Positions 1-7,908 of a DNA stretch of 40,434 bases are shown here, piece after piece. Made by a program: the position numbers and the translations under genes. The notes below the pieces were generated by a model, which saw only the letters and a list, made by a program, of their open reading frames with translations, did not search any database and had not been told where the DNA came from. Numbering within the stretch: position 1 is the stretch's first letter; every line of letters begins with the position of its first letter. Source of the DNA: Lachnospiraceae bacterium (GTDB lineage: Bacteria; Bacillota; Clostridia; Lachnospirales; Lachnospiraceae); contig SVEF01000022.1 of the NCBI GenBank assembly GCA_015057585.1, positions 1 through 40,434 of the forward strand, written 5' to 3'.

Positions 1-36
1 TATTATAATAACAAAAGAATTCAGGCAAAAACAAAA

Positions 37-70
37 TGGATGCCCCCTGTAAAATACAGGGAAACATCCA
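37..70 (-). terminator. Intrinsic terminator of the ATPase gene
   Basis: Inverted repeat: TGGATG pairs with CATCCA on the outside and CCCTGTA with TACAGGG on the inside. Read on the minus strand it is followed by TTTTGTTTTTG, which fits a rho-independent terminator for the leftward gene ending at 152. Confidence 0.6.
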
Positions 71-151
71 TGTGTTGTTGTGCCTAATTCATAAAATCAA
101 TGTGTCCAGAATTCTGGGTACATATCACTTTAGGAACATCCTCCCTTAATA

Positions 152-1450
152 TTATATTTTGGTAATCTGGTCTATCGCATAAAGTGGCAGATTAACGAGC
201 CAATCCTCCGTTTTGTAGTCCGACATGGAGGTGCGGATAGAAATCTCAGGTAAGAATTTTTCATGATAGGTTTTTAGACTTTTAGCTCTAAGGTTTACCT
301 CTGCCTTTACTTCAATGGGAACGATTTGTTCGCCTGTATCAACAACAAAGTCAACCTCGCAGGAGCCTCTGTCATTGGTATAATAGTAAACATCTAAGTC
401 TTCGATGGTTTTTAGCTGTTGACAAACGTACTGTTCTGTAAGGGCACCTTTGAATTCAACAAAAAGGTCGTTGCCATCAAGCAAGGTACGCTGACGGAGT
501 CCGGCCATGCATCCTAAAAGCCCAACATCTACTATAAATAATTTGAAAGCTTTCAAGTCTTCATATGCTCTCAGTGGAATACCCGGGGCATTGACACGGC
601 TGACCTTATGAATAAGACCACAATCACTGAGCCACATAAGCGCGGTTTCATATTCTTTCGCACGAGCACCCTCACGAATAAGGCCGTAGAGGAACTTTTT
701 GTTTTCTTTTGCCAACTGAGACGGGATGCTGTTCCACAACATACGGAGTCTTGGAACGATTTCATTTGGAGCATGCTTAGAAAAATCTTGTTCGTAGGCG
801 GCAAGGATTCGCTTCTGAATTTCACGAACCTCGTTAAAGTCTTTATTCTCTGCGAAGCTTTGTACCGCTTCCGGCATACCGCCAACGAAGTAATAGTGCT
901 TCAAAGCATCAATATACGTTTGCTTAAAGGAGGTAATCATTTGAAAATCCTGCGTATTAAGCAGCTTGGCAAAACGTTCCTTATCGTTTGCTATCAAAAA
1001 TTCCTTGAAGGAAAGAGGATAAAGCTTTAAGAAATCCACCTTACCCACAGGGAAGGAGGTGCCTTGATGCAAAGCAATACCAAGCAAAGAACCGGCGCAT
1101 ACAATGTGATATTGCGGTGCATTTTCGTAAAAGTATTTAAGAGATGCCAAAGCTCTTGGAACCTCTTGTACTTCATCGAAAATCAACAAAGAATTGTCAG
1201 GATGAATTTTGTGACCAACATACAACTCTAATCCCATGATTAAGCGATCTGTGTCTAAATCAGAAGCAAATAATTCTGCCATTCTGGAATTAGAGTCGAA
1301 GTTAATATATATGGTATCCGCAAATGCCTGTTTGCCAAATTCTTTCATCAGCCAGGTCTTGCCGACCTGACGTGCGCCTTCGATAATTAAAGGCTTACGA
1401 CGTTTGCTTTGTTTCCATTCTAATAGCTTCTCCATAGCAATTCGGTACAT
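152..1450 (-). CDS. AAA family ATPase with C-terminal DUF4143 region
   Basis: A 432-aa protein of the widespread AAA_14/DUF4143 family; the cellular role of the family is poorly known. Walker A is GARQVGKT (about residues 25-32) and Walker B is LLIFDE (about 88-93). The C-terminal part carries a nuclease-like EVDFVV...IPIEVKAE pattern typical of DUF4143 proteins; catalysis there is not demonstrated. The start is taken at 1450 because GGAGGT lies about 8 bases upstream. The open frame continues 50 codons further 5', but that stretch contains the promoter-like and repeated DNA and does not look coding. The gene stands alone behind the hydrogenase operon, separated from it by a large palindrome, and ends at a terminator near position 37. 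These genes are often scattered and mobile in gut Firmicutes (general knowledge). Confidence 0.85.
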   Translation of the reverse strand: MYRIAMEKLLEWKQSKRRKPLIIEGARQVGKTWLMKEFGKQAFADTIYINFDSNSRMAELFASDLDTDRLIMGLELYVGHKIHPDNSLLIFDEVQEVPRALASLKYFYENAPQYHIVCAGSLLGIALHQGTSFPVGKVDFLKLYPLSFKEFLIANDKERFAKLLNTQDFQMITSFKQTYIDALKHYYFVGGMPEAVQSFAENKDFNEVREIQKRILAAYEQDFSKHAPNEIVPRLRMLWNSIPSQLAKENKKFLYGLIREGARAKEYETALMWLSDCGLIHKVSRVNAPGIPLRAYEDLKAFKLFIVDVGLLGCMAGLRQRTLLDGNDLFVEFKGALTEQYVCQQLKTIEDLDVYYYTNDRGSCEVDFVVDTGEQIVPIEVKAEVNLRAKSLKTYHEKFLPEISIRTSMSDYKTEDWLVNLPLYAIDQITKI

Positions 1451-1496
1451 ACGAGCACCTCCATTATGATATAATATATGTATAGTATGGCACAAA

Positions 1497-1555
1497 ACTA
1501 CAAAAATTACAACGAGTTTTTGTGTCAAGACTACACTTTTTACAACGAACTTTTG
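1497..1555. repeat. Two direct repeats, 33-bp period, upstream of the ATPase
   Basis: Two imperfect copies share ACTACA-n5-TACAACGA-n2-TTTTG, at 1497-1522 and 1530-1555. The period is exactly 33 bp, close to three helical turns. They lie 47-105 bp upstream of the ATPase start codon, just beyond its likely promoter. An operator or DNA-binding array is inferred. Confidence 0.55.
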
Positions 1556-1624
1556 CAGTGAAGCGCCTTGATGCGGATATCCCACTCTCCAAAGTGACAT
1601 ATCAAGTGAGATGACAATTTATAT

Positions 1625-1838
1625 AACAGAAGCGGCATACAAAATATAAAAGAATCCCCTGCCTGCTTAATTTTCTAAAGAGGACCGTAAGAAAACGTCG
1701 GTACTTAACGAGGTCAAGCGAATTTTTAAATTCGCTCGAGTTTAGTACCGCTACGTTTTCGCCCGAGCGAAAGCGCGTCCTCGTAGAAAATTAAGCAGGC
1801 AGGGGATATTTCTTTATAGCATTACTGCCGCTTCTGTT
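1625..1838. repeat. 214-bp imperfect palindrome, terminator or MITE-like
   Basis: The outer ends match as a 13-bp inverted pair (1625-1637 and 1826-1838). A perfect 23-bp inverted pair follows (1655-1677 and 1784-1806), then partly paired inner segments including ACGTTTT/AAAACGT and small hairpins near 1712-1735 and 1763-1776. It starts 9 bases after the hydA stop codon, so transcripts of the hydrogenase operon would end in or run through a very long hairpin. No target-site duplication was identified. It could be a long terminator or a miniature inverted-repeat element. Confidence 0.75.
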
Positions 1839-1847
1839 TTATTAATT

Positions 1848-3602
1848 TTACTTCACTTCATGAATTTTTCTCTTTACATAAGTTGTGTGGAGAATATCAT
1901 GTGCCTTATGGCTGCCAGGCTCGCCAAGGTAAGTAGCGTAAAGCTCCTTCACATCCGGATTCTCGTGGGAGAAACGGAGTGTGTTCTTCTCATCTAAGGA
2001 GTAGAGAGCCTTTGCACGCTCAGCGCGGATGTCAGTGAAGTTACGAACGGATGCAGGAACCTGAGGCTGTCCACCACCGTTTACACAGCCGCCAGGGCAG
2101 CCCATGATTTCGATGAAGTGGTAGTCTGCTTCGCCGTTCTGAACACGGGTAAGTAATTCCTTCGCGTTCTTAAGACCGGAAGCAACAGCAACCTTAACGT
2201 CCATACCTGCTACGTTGTAAGTAGCTTCCTTGATGCCGTCTACACCACGAACCTCTGTAAATTCGATTGGTGTGCCGTCCTTTTCGCCTGTGAGCTTCCA
2301 TACTGCAGTACGGAGAGCTGCTTCCATAACACCACCGGTAGCACCGAAGATAACTGCGGCACCTGTACCGGAACCGAGAGGAGAATCAAATTCTTCTTCC
2401 GGAAGTCTGTTGAAGTTAAGGCCAACTCTGCGGATGAGTCTTGCAAGTTCTCTTGTGGTAAGAGAAATGTCTACATCCGGGTAGCCTGCTGCGTTCTGAT
2501 CATCTCTTGTCAGCTCGAACTTCTTAGCTGTACATGGCATGATGCTGACACAAACGATATCCTTTGGATCGATACCCATCTTCTCTGCGTAGTAAGTCTT
2601 TGTGATAGCACCAAACATCTGCTGTGGAGACTTACAGGAAGAAAGGTTCTCTGTCATCTCAGGGAAGTAGTGTTCGCAGTACTTAATCCAGCCAGGGGAA
2701 CAGGAAGTGATGAGCGGTAATACGCCACCGTTCTGTACTCTGTCAAGGAACTCATGGGATTCTTCCATGATGGTAAGGTCTGCGGAGAAGTTGGTATCAA
2801 ATACCTTATCAAATCCGATACGACGAAGTGCTGCAACCATCTTACCCTGAACCGGAGTACCCATTGGGTAACCGAATTCTTCACCAAGAGCTGCACGAAC
2901 TGCAGGAGCAGTCTGAACAACGACGTGCTTGGTTGGGTCAGCAATTGCTGCTAATACTTCATCGATGGAATCCTTCTCATATAAAGCACCGGTCGGACAA
3001 ACTGCGATACACTGACCACAGGATACACAAGCGGTATCACCAAGTCCTAAACCAAATGCGGAAGAGATTTCTGTCTTGAAACCACGCTCATTTGCACCGA
3101 TAACACCAACGCCCTGCACCTTTTCACAAACAGCAACACAACGACGGCAAAGGATACACTTGTTGTTATCACGTACCATATGTACTGCGGATGTATCAAG
3201 GTCATATACGTTCTTTTCGCCATCGTAAGCGTCTTCCACTTCGATGCCGAGGTCATTACAAAGAGCCTGGAGCTCACAGTTTCCGCTACGTACACAGGAG
3301 AGACACTTTCTCTCGTGGTTGGAAAGGATGAGCTGTAATGTCTTTCTGCGGGACTCTAAAACCTTTGGAGTATTTGTGAATACTTCCATGCCCTCGTTTA
3401 CAGGGTAAACACAGGATGCGACAAGGCTTCTGGCGCCCTTAACTTCAACTACACAAATACGGCAAGCGCCGATTTCGTTGATTTCCTTTAAGAAGCAGAG
3501 GGTAGGAATGTCGATACCGGCAATTCTGGCTGCTTCTAAAATCGTCGAGCTCTTTGGAGCTGTGACGGTCATGCCATTAATTTTTAAAGTAACTGTTTCC
3601 AT
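1848..3602 (-). CDS. hydA: [FeFe] hydrogenase catalytic subunit (HydA/HndD)
   Basis: A 584-aa H-cluster subunit of a multimeric NAD(P)-linked [FeFe] hydrogenase. In order: an N-terminal [2Fe-2S] domain (C36, C47, C50, C64), a His-Cys3 [4Fe-4S] site (H96, C100, C103, C109), two ferredoxin clusters (C149/152/155/159 and C192/195/198/202), then the H domain with L1 TSCSPGW (299-305), L2 MPCTAKKFE (from 356) and L3 EIMGCPGGCVNGGGQP (from 498). It is the last gene of the operon, 12 bases after hydB. Trimeric enzymes of this kind couple NADH and reduced ferredoxin to H2 by electron bifurcation/confurcation (family knowledge); for this strain that is inferred from the full HydABC set. L1 has Ser where the textbook motif has the second of two adjacent Cys. 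Confidence 0.95.
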   Translation of the reverse strand: METVTLKINGMTVTAPKSSTILEAARIAGIDIPTLCFLKEINEIGACRICVVEVKGARSLVASCVYPVNEGMEVFTNTPKVLESRRKTLQLILSNHERKCLSCVRSGNCELQALCNDLGIEVEDAYDGEKNVYDLDTSAVHMVRDNNKCILCRRCVAVCEKVQGVGVIGANERGFKTEISSAFGLGLGDTACVSCGQCIAVCPTGALYEKDSIDEVLAAIADPTKHVVVQTAPAVRAALGEEFGYPMGTPVQGKMVAALRRIGFDKVFDTNFSADLTIMEESHEFLDRVQNGGVLPLITSCSPGWIKYCEHYFPEMTENLSSCKSPQQMFGAITKTYYAEKMGIDPKDIVCVSIMPCTAKKFELTRDDQNAAGYPDVDISLTTRELARLIRRVGLNFNRLPEEEFDSPLGSGTGAAVIFGATGGVMEAALRTAVWKLTGEKDGTPIEFTEVRGVDGIKEATYNVAGMDVKVAVASGLKNAKELLTRVQNGEADYHFIEIMGCPGGCVNGGGQPQVPASVRNFTDIRAERAKALYSLDEKNTLRFSHENPDVKELYATYLGEPGSHKAHDILHTTYVKRKIHEVK

Positions 3603-3614
3603 CTTATCCTCCTA

Positions 3615-5405
3615 TTATTTCTTGGAAATTGCACCAAACTTACATTTTTCCATACAAGCGCCGCACTTTACGCACTTCGACTGGTCGATAACGTGTGGCT
3701 CCTTAACCGTACCGCTGATAGCACCGTTTGGACATACTCTGGAACAGAGTGTACAGCCCTTACACTTTTCAGGGTCGATGGTGTAGGAGAGCAGGGACTT
3801 ACAAACGCCTGCCGGACACTTCTTGTCAACAACGTGAGCTACATACTCATCTCTGAAGTAACGCAGTGTGGAAAGAACAGGGTTTGGAGCGGACTGACCA
3901 AGTGCACATAAGGAGTTGTCCTTAATGTAGTAGCAAAGCTCCTCTAACTTATCAAGGTCTTCTAAAGTACCCTGACCCTTGGTAATCTTGTCAACGAGTT
4001 CGTATAAGCGCTTTGTACCGATACGGCATGCAGTACACTTACCACAGGATTCGTCAACGGTAAACTCAAGGAAGAACTTGGCGATATCTACCATACAGTT
4101 GTCCTCGTCCATTACGATAAGACCGCCGGAACCCATCATGGAGCCGAGAGCGATTAAGTTATCGTAGTCAATCGGAACATCAAAGTGCTCTGCAGGGATA
4201 CATCCGCCGGATGGACCACCGGTCTGAGCTGCTTTGAACTTTTTGCCGTTCGGGATGCCGCCGCCGATGTCTTCTACTACTTCACGAAGAGTAGTACCCA
4301 TAGGAATTTCTACGAGACCTGTATTTGTAATCTTACCGCCGAGCGCGAATACCTTAGTACCCTTACTCTTTTCGGTACCCATGGAAGCAAACCATTCCGG
4401 ACCGTTTAAGATAATCTGAGGGATGTTTGCCCATGTCTCTACGTTATTTAATACGGTTGGCTTGTTGAATAAGCCCTTCTCAGCAGGGAACGGAGGACGT
4501 GGACGAGGCTCACCACGATTTCCTTCGATGGAAGTCATAAGAGCTGTCTCTTCACCACATACGAACGCACCTGCACCGAGACGTAAGTCAATATCAAAGT
4601 CAAAGCCGGTACCGAAAATATCCTTACCGAGTAAGCCATATTCTCTGGCCTGCTTAATGGCTGTTTCCAGACGGCCAACAGCGATTGGGTACTCTGCACG
4701 GATGTAGATGTAACCCTGGTTAGCACCGATGGTGTAACCTGCAATAGCCATAGCCTCTAATACTACGTGAGGGTCACCCTCTAAGATGGAACGGTCCATG
4801 AATGCGCCCGGGTCACCTTCGTCGGCATTACATGCAACGTACTTCTGACCACCCTTAACGAGGTCCTTAGCCAGCTGCCACTTTCTGCCGGTAGGGAAAC
4901 CACCGCCGCCACGACCGCGGAGACCACTCTGTAATAAAGTATTGATAACATCGTCCGGAGTCATGGTAGTTAATACCTTACCAAGAGCTTCATAACCGCC
5001 GGTACCGATGTACTCGTCGATGTTTTCAGGATTGATAACACCACAGTTACGAAGAGCGATACGATGCTGCTTCTTATAGAAGTCCGTTTCCACGAGAGGC
5101 TTGATACCTTCTTCCGTTACGGTTTCTTCGTAAACGTATTTCTTAACGACACGACCCTTTAAGAGGTGTTCGCTAACGATTTCAGGAATGTATTCCGGCT
5201 TTACCATGGAATAGAAGGTAGCTTCCGGATAAACAATCATAATTGGGCCGAGAGCACAGAGACCGTGACAACCGGTCTGTACTACAGAAACTTCTTCTGT
5301 GAGGCCGTTCTTTGCAAGCTCTGCCTGCAATGCTTCCATAATCTGCTGACATCCGGAGGAAGTACATCCGGTTCCGCCGCAGACTAACACATGAGAACGA
5401 TACAT
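3615..5405 (-). CDS. hydB: NADH-binding subunit of the [FeFe] hydrogenase (HydB/HndC)
   Basis: A 596-aa NuoF-like subunit that would hold FMN, bind NAD(H) and pass electrons to HydA. It starts with a thioredoxin-like [2Fe-2S] segment (C9, C14, C46, C50), followed by the NuoF core with the glycine-rich GRGGGGFPTGRKW loop (about 164-176). A [4Fe-4S] site follows (C454, C457, C460, C500), then a CPAGVC segment (530-535) and a C-terminal two-cluster ferredoxin domain (C548/551/554/558 and C578/581/584/588). This layout is that of HydB/HndC and not of respiratory NuoF, which lacks the C-terminal ferredoxin. Intergenic gaps to both neighbours are 12 bases, each with a good Shine-Dalgarno sequence. 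Confidence 0.95.
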   Translation of the reverse strand: MYRSHVLVCGGTGCTSSGCQQIMEALQAELAKNGLTEEVSVVQTGCHGLCALGPIMIVYPEATFYSMVKPEYIPEIVSEHLLKGRVVKKYVYEETVTEEGIKPLVETDFYKKQHRIALRNCGVINPENIDEYIGTGGYEALGKVLTTMTPDDVINTLLQSGLRGRGGGGFPTGRKWQLAKDLVKGGQKYVACNADEGDPGAFMDRSILEGDPHVVLEAMAIAGYTIGANQGYIYIRAEYPIAVGRLETAIKQAREYGLLGKDIFGTGFDFDIDLRLGAGAFVCGEETALMTSIEGNRGEPRPRPPFPAEKGLFNKPTVLNNVETWANIPQIILNGPEWFASMGTEKSKGTKVFALGGKITNTGLVEIPMGTTLREVVEDIGGGIPNGKKFKAAQTGGPSGGCIPAEHFDVPIDYDNLIALGSMMGSGGLIVMDEDNCMVDIAKFFLEFTVDESCGKCTACRIGTKRLYELVDKITKGQGTLEDLDKLEELCYYIKDNSLCALGQSAPNPVLSTLRYFRDEYVAHVVDKKCPAGVCKSLLSYTIDPEKCKGCTLCSRVCPNGAISGTVKEPHVIDQSKCVKCGACMEKCKFGAISKK

Positions 5406-5417
5406 TTGTTTTCCTCC

Positions 5418-5789
5418 TTATTTCATTACGTTCTGAATGGTATATTCAGTAACAACCTGACCACGGATAAGGTGCTTTTCAACAACCTCAAGTGCCTTTT
5501 CCGGTGTCATCTTTACATAAGTAACCTTTTCCTGACCAGGAGCCAATACTTCAACGATAGGCTCGTACTGGCAAAGACCGATACAACCGGTCTGGGTTAC
5601 GATTACGTTTTCAATCTTCTTTTCTGCAACAGCTTCGGAGAGAGCGGTAAGAACCGGTCTTGCACCGCTTGCAATACCGCAGGTAGCCATACCTACAACT
5701 ACTCTTGTGTCGGTTGCGGATTCGGAACGCATGCCAACCTGTCCCTGCATTCTCTCGCGGATAGCCTTTAATTCTTCAAGAGACTTCAT
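5418..5789 (-). CDS. hndB: HndB-like thioredoxin-fold [2Fe-2S] protein
   Basis: A 123-aa protein resembling HndB of NADP-reducing hydrogenases and the N-terminal domain of HydB. The recognisable parts are a basic helical N-terminus, the CGIASGAR segment (C37) and TGCIGLC (C69, C73). Only three cysteines are present in the whole protein, so an ordinary four-Cys [2Fe-2S] cluster cannot be assembled from Cys alone. It may bind no cluster or use another ligand. It lies third in the hydrogenase operon between the ATPase-like protein and hydB. An accessory or structural electron-transfer role is inferred from context. Confidence 0.85.
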   Translation of the reverse strand: MKSLEELKAIRERMQGQVGMRSESATDTRVVVGMATCGIASGARPVLTALSEAVAEKKIENVIVTQTGCIGLCQYEPIVEVLAPGQEKVTYVKMTPEKALEVVEKHLIRGQVVTEYTIQNVMK

Positions 5790-5808
5790 AATAATCCTCC
5801 TAATTTTT

Positions 5809-6369
5809 TTAAATGTTTGTCTGTCCCTGATTCACTTCGGATTCATTTTCGGACAGATATTGTTTCAGATAAGCGGAAACCTCCGGGGTATCAAAAGGAA
5901 TATCACCGAGGATTTCCCGGAATTCTCTCGTGTCGAGAGTAAACTGCCGATCATCATACCGGTATAGGTAGAGAAACTCACATTCCGGGTGCATCACAAT
6001 CAGCTGATGGATTGTGGCGTTCATATCGCCAAGAGGCATCCTGTCGATATGGGACATCCCGAAAACTGCACAGACAGTGGTTCCGACGCCCGGTTCGGAC
6101 TCAATGGAAAAACTGCCGCCGGTGGCTTCTGCCGCCATTTTAAAAAACGGAACACCAAGGCCGACCTTTCTGGTCGTACGGGTCGTAAAAAACGGGTCAG
6201 TCACACGGGCTACCTGTTCCTTCGTCATGCCGCATCCGTCGTCAATAATGGAAATCGTGATCTTATCTGCGGCACTTTCCACAGAAACCGAAATGGTAAC
6301 TAAGGAAGCCTTTGCCTTTGTGGAGTTTTCTGCTACATCCAATACGTGAAGGGATAATTCCGTCATCAT
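5809..6369 (-). CDS. Histidine-kinase-type ATPase domain protein in hydrogenase operon
   Basis: A 186-aa protein made of a single HATPase_c fold plus about 80 residues of unassigned C-terminus. The N box contains E14-N15, G1 is DDGCGM (43-48), the lid has GLGVPFFK (70-77), and the final glycine loop is GVGTT (94-98). There is no DHp domain or phosphoacceptor His region and no membrane segment, so it is not a complete sensor kinase. It starts 1 base after the hydC stop, which implies translational coupling. Such proteins recur next to hndA genes in clostridia (from memory). A regulatory kinase, anti-sigma-like or ATP-dependent switch role is inferred; the substrate is unknown. Confidence 0.8.
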   Translation of the reverse strand: MMTELSLHVLDVAENSTKAKASLVTISVSVESAADKITISIIDDGCGMTKEQVARVTDPFFTTRTTRKVGLGVPFFKMAAEATGGSFSIESEPGVGTTVCAVFGMSHIDRMPLGDMNATIHQLIVMHPECEFLYLYRYDDRQFTLDTREFREILGDIPFDTPEVSAYLKQYLSENESEVNQGQTNI

Positions 6370-6370
6370 A

Positions 6371-6865
6371 CTATTCGTACTTTGCTAAGATGCCGTCAAG
6401 GTCATCTACGGTAAGTCTGCCGTATACGTCGTCATTGACTGTAAGAACCGGCGCAAGACCGCAGGCACCAATACAACGACATGCTTCTAACGAGAACTTA
6501 CCGTCTGCTGTGCACTCGCCACCGGCGATGCCAAGCTTTTCCATGAGGGCATTGTATAAGTCTCCGGAGCCCTTAACGTAGCATGCTGTACCAAGACATA
6601 CAGAAATTTTGTATTTTCCCTTTGGATATAAAGCAAACTGGGCATAGAATGTAGCAACCCCGTAAACCTTTTCCAGTGGAATGTGAAGTTCATCGGCAAT
6701 GATAGTCTGAACTTCAATCGGAAGATAGCCGTAGATATCCTGTGCCTTCTGCATGATAGGCATCAGGGAACCGCGCTCGTCCTTTAATTCGGTGATGATT
6801 GCGCGAAGCTTAGCTTCCTGCTCCTGTGTTCCGTTAAATGGAACTGTTTTCTTAACCGAAGCCAT
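6371..6865 (-). CDS. hydC: NuoE-like [2Fe-2S] subunit of the hydrogenase (HydC/HndA)
   Basis: A 164-aa NuoE-family subunit with the four [2Fe-2S] cysteines C90, C95, C131 and C135. It passes electrons between the flavin subunit and the rest of the complex. It is the first gene of the operon. The start at 6865 is chosen because GAAGGAGGT lies 8 bases upstream and the protein then has the family's usual length. The frame stays open for 74 more codons, but that stretch covers the regulatory region with the Rex site and reads as non-coding. Confidence 0.95.
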   Translation of the reverse strand: MASVKKTVPFNGTQEQEAKLRAIITELKDERGSLMPIMQKAQDIYGYLPIEVQTIIADELHIPLEKVYGVATFYAQFALYPKGKYKISVCLGTACYVKGSGDLYNALMEKLGIAGGECTADGKFSLEACRCIGACGLAPVLTVNDDVYGRLTVDDLDGILAKYE

Positions 6866-6941
6866 TGAGAAACCTCCTTCATAATAAGTATTCATACTAA
6901 CAATCTCCCTGCGAGGGGATTGGAAAGTACATGGATTTTCT

Positions 6942-6959
6942 TTGTTAAAAAGGTAACAA
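6942..6959. promoter_or_regulatory. Probable Rex operator
   Basis: TTGTTAAAAAGGTAACAA differs from the Rex consensus TTGTTAA-N4-TTAACAA at one base. It lies 77 bases upstream of the hydC start codon in the divergent region between the hydrogenase operon and the sensory cluster. Rex senses the NADH/NAD ratio and represses fermentative and hydrogenase genes in Firmicutes (established). Control of either or both operons here is inferred. Confidence 0.8.
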
Positions 6960-7124
6960 TGGAAAGCAAAAAAATAGCCGAAACCATAAATTTCGCATTG
7001 TATTCCTTTATAACATACCGAGTATAACACATCTTTTCGAGAAAATCTATCAATAATTGTGGAAAATTGCAAAAAATATGGTATCATATTAATAGATGAA
7101 AAATGGTGGTAAAAGGAGGATTTT

Positions 7125-7487
7125 ATGACAGTCAGAGAGATTCAGGAAACATTGGGGGCAAGAGTAATCTCCGGCGAAGAATGGCTGGATAAAGAAGTGC
7201 ATACTGCATGCGGCTCCGATATGATGAGCGATGTTTTGGCATTTGTAAAAGACCAGGCAGTGTTACTCACCGGACTTTGTAATCCGCAGGTTATCCGTAC
7301 GGCAGAGATGATGGACATTGTCTGCATTGTTTTTGTACGCAGTAAAAAGCCGGATGATAATATGATCGAGCTTGCAAATGAGCGCGAAATCCCGATTCTT
7401 TGTACGGGACACCGCATGTTTTCTGCATGCGGCCTGCTCTATGAGAAGGGACTCAGGGGAGGTACTGACTATGAGCGATACAGTTAA
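7125..7487 (+). CDS. DRTGG-domain protein
   Basis: A 120-aa protein that is essentially one DRTGG-like domain: N-terminal MTVREIQETLGARVISGEE, then alternating strand/helix pattern ending near the CTGHRMFSACGLLYEKG segment. DRTGG domains are often fused to CBS domains or phosphotransacetylases and are thought to bind small ligands; the function is unproven. It is the first gene of the rightward cluster that diverges from the hydrogenase operon, with AAAGGAGG upstream. Its 3' end overlaps the next gene by 17 bases, so the two are likely translationally coupled. A second DRTGG gene follows two genes later. Confidence 0.8.
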   Translation: MTVREIQETLGARVISGEEWLDKEVHTACGSDMMSDVLAFVKDQAVLLTGLCNPQVIRTAEMMDIVCIVFVRSKKPDDNMIELANEREIPILCTGHRMFSACGLLYEKGLRGGTDYERYS

Positions 7488-7896
7488 ACTTACCTATCAG
7501 GTTTCCCATGAGGATTTTACCAGGGCGGGCGAAGCATCCAGTGATGTCAAACGCCATTTAAAGAAAATGGGTTTTAGTCCTGAAGTAGTGCGCAAGGTAG
7601 CCATTGCCATGTATGAAGGCGAAATCAACATGGTAATTCATGCCAAGGGCGGAACAATTGATGTGGAGATTTCGCCGGACGATATCCTGATGGTGTTAAA
7701 AGATGTGGGACCGGGAATTCCGGATATTGAAAAGGCCATGCAGGCCGGTTATTCCACGGCACCGGACAATGTACGTGCCCTTGGCTTTGGTGCAGGTATG
7801 GGACTTCCGAATATGAAACAGTATTCCGATGAAATGGAGATTGACACAAAACTCGGAGTAGGAACGACGGTTACAATGAAGGTTTATCAGGGGTAA
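7471..7896 (+). CDS. RsbW-like ATP-binding protein (anti-sigma/serine kinase type)
   Basis: A 141-aa HATPase of the RsbW/SpoIIAB type. The N box has E49 and N53 (EGEINMVIHA), G1 is DVGPGI (78-83), and the lid segment is GFGAGMGLPNMKQY (105-118) followed by GVGTT (129-133). The start at 7471 is chosen because AGGGGAGGT precedes it and because it begins the domain. RsbW relatives bind sigma factors or phosphorylate STAS partners (family knowledge). No STAS partner or sigma factor lies next to it; its neighbours are a DRTGG protein and a hydrogenase-like sensor, so its output partner is unknown. Confidence 0.85.
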   Translation: MSDTVKLTYQVSHEDFTRAGEASSDVKRHLKKMGFSPEVVRKVAIAMYEGEINMVIHAKGGTIDVEISPDDILMVLKDVGPGIPDIEKAMQAGYSTAPDNVRALGFGAGMGLPNMKQYSDEMEIDTKLGVGTTVTMKVYQG

Positions 7897-7908
7897 TGGA
7901 GGTTACTT

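Noticed and set aside
608-1030. 140-aa ORF on the plus strand inside the ATPase gene
   Set aside because: It lies antisense to the well-supported ATPase, has no domain and no good ribosome binding site.
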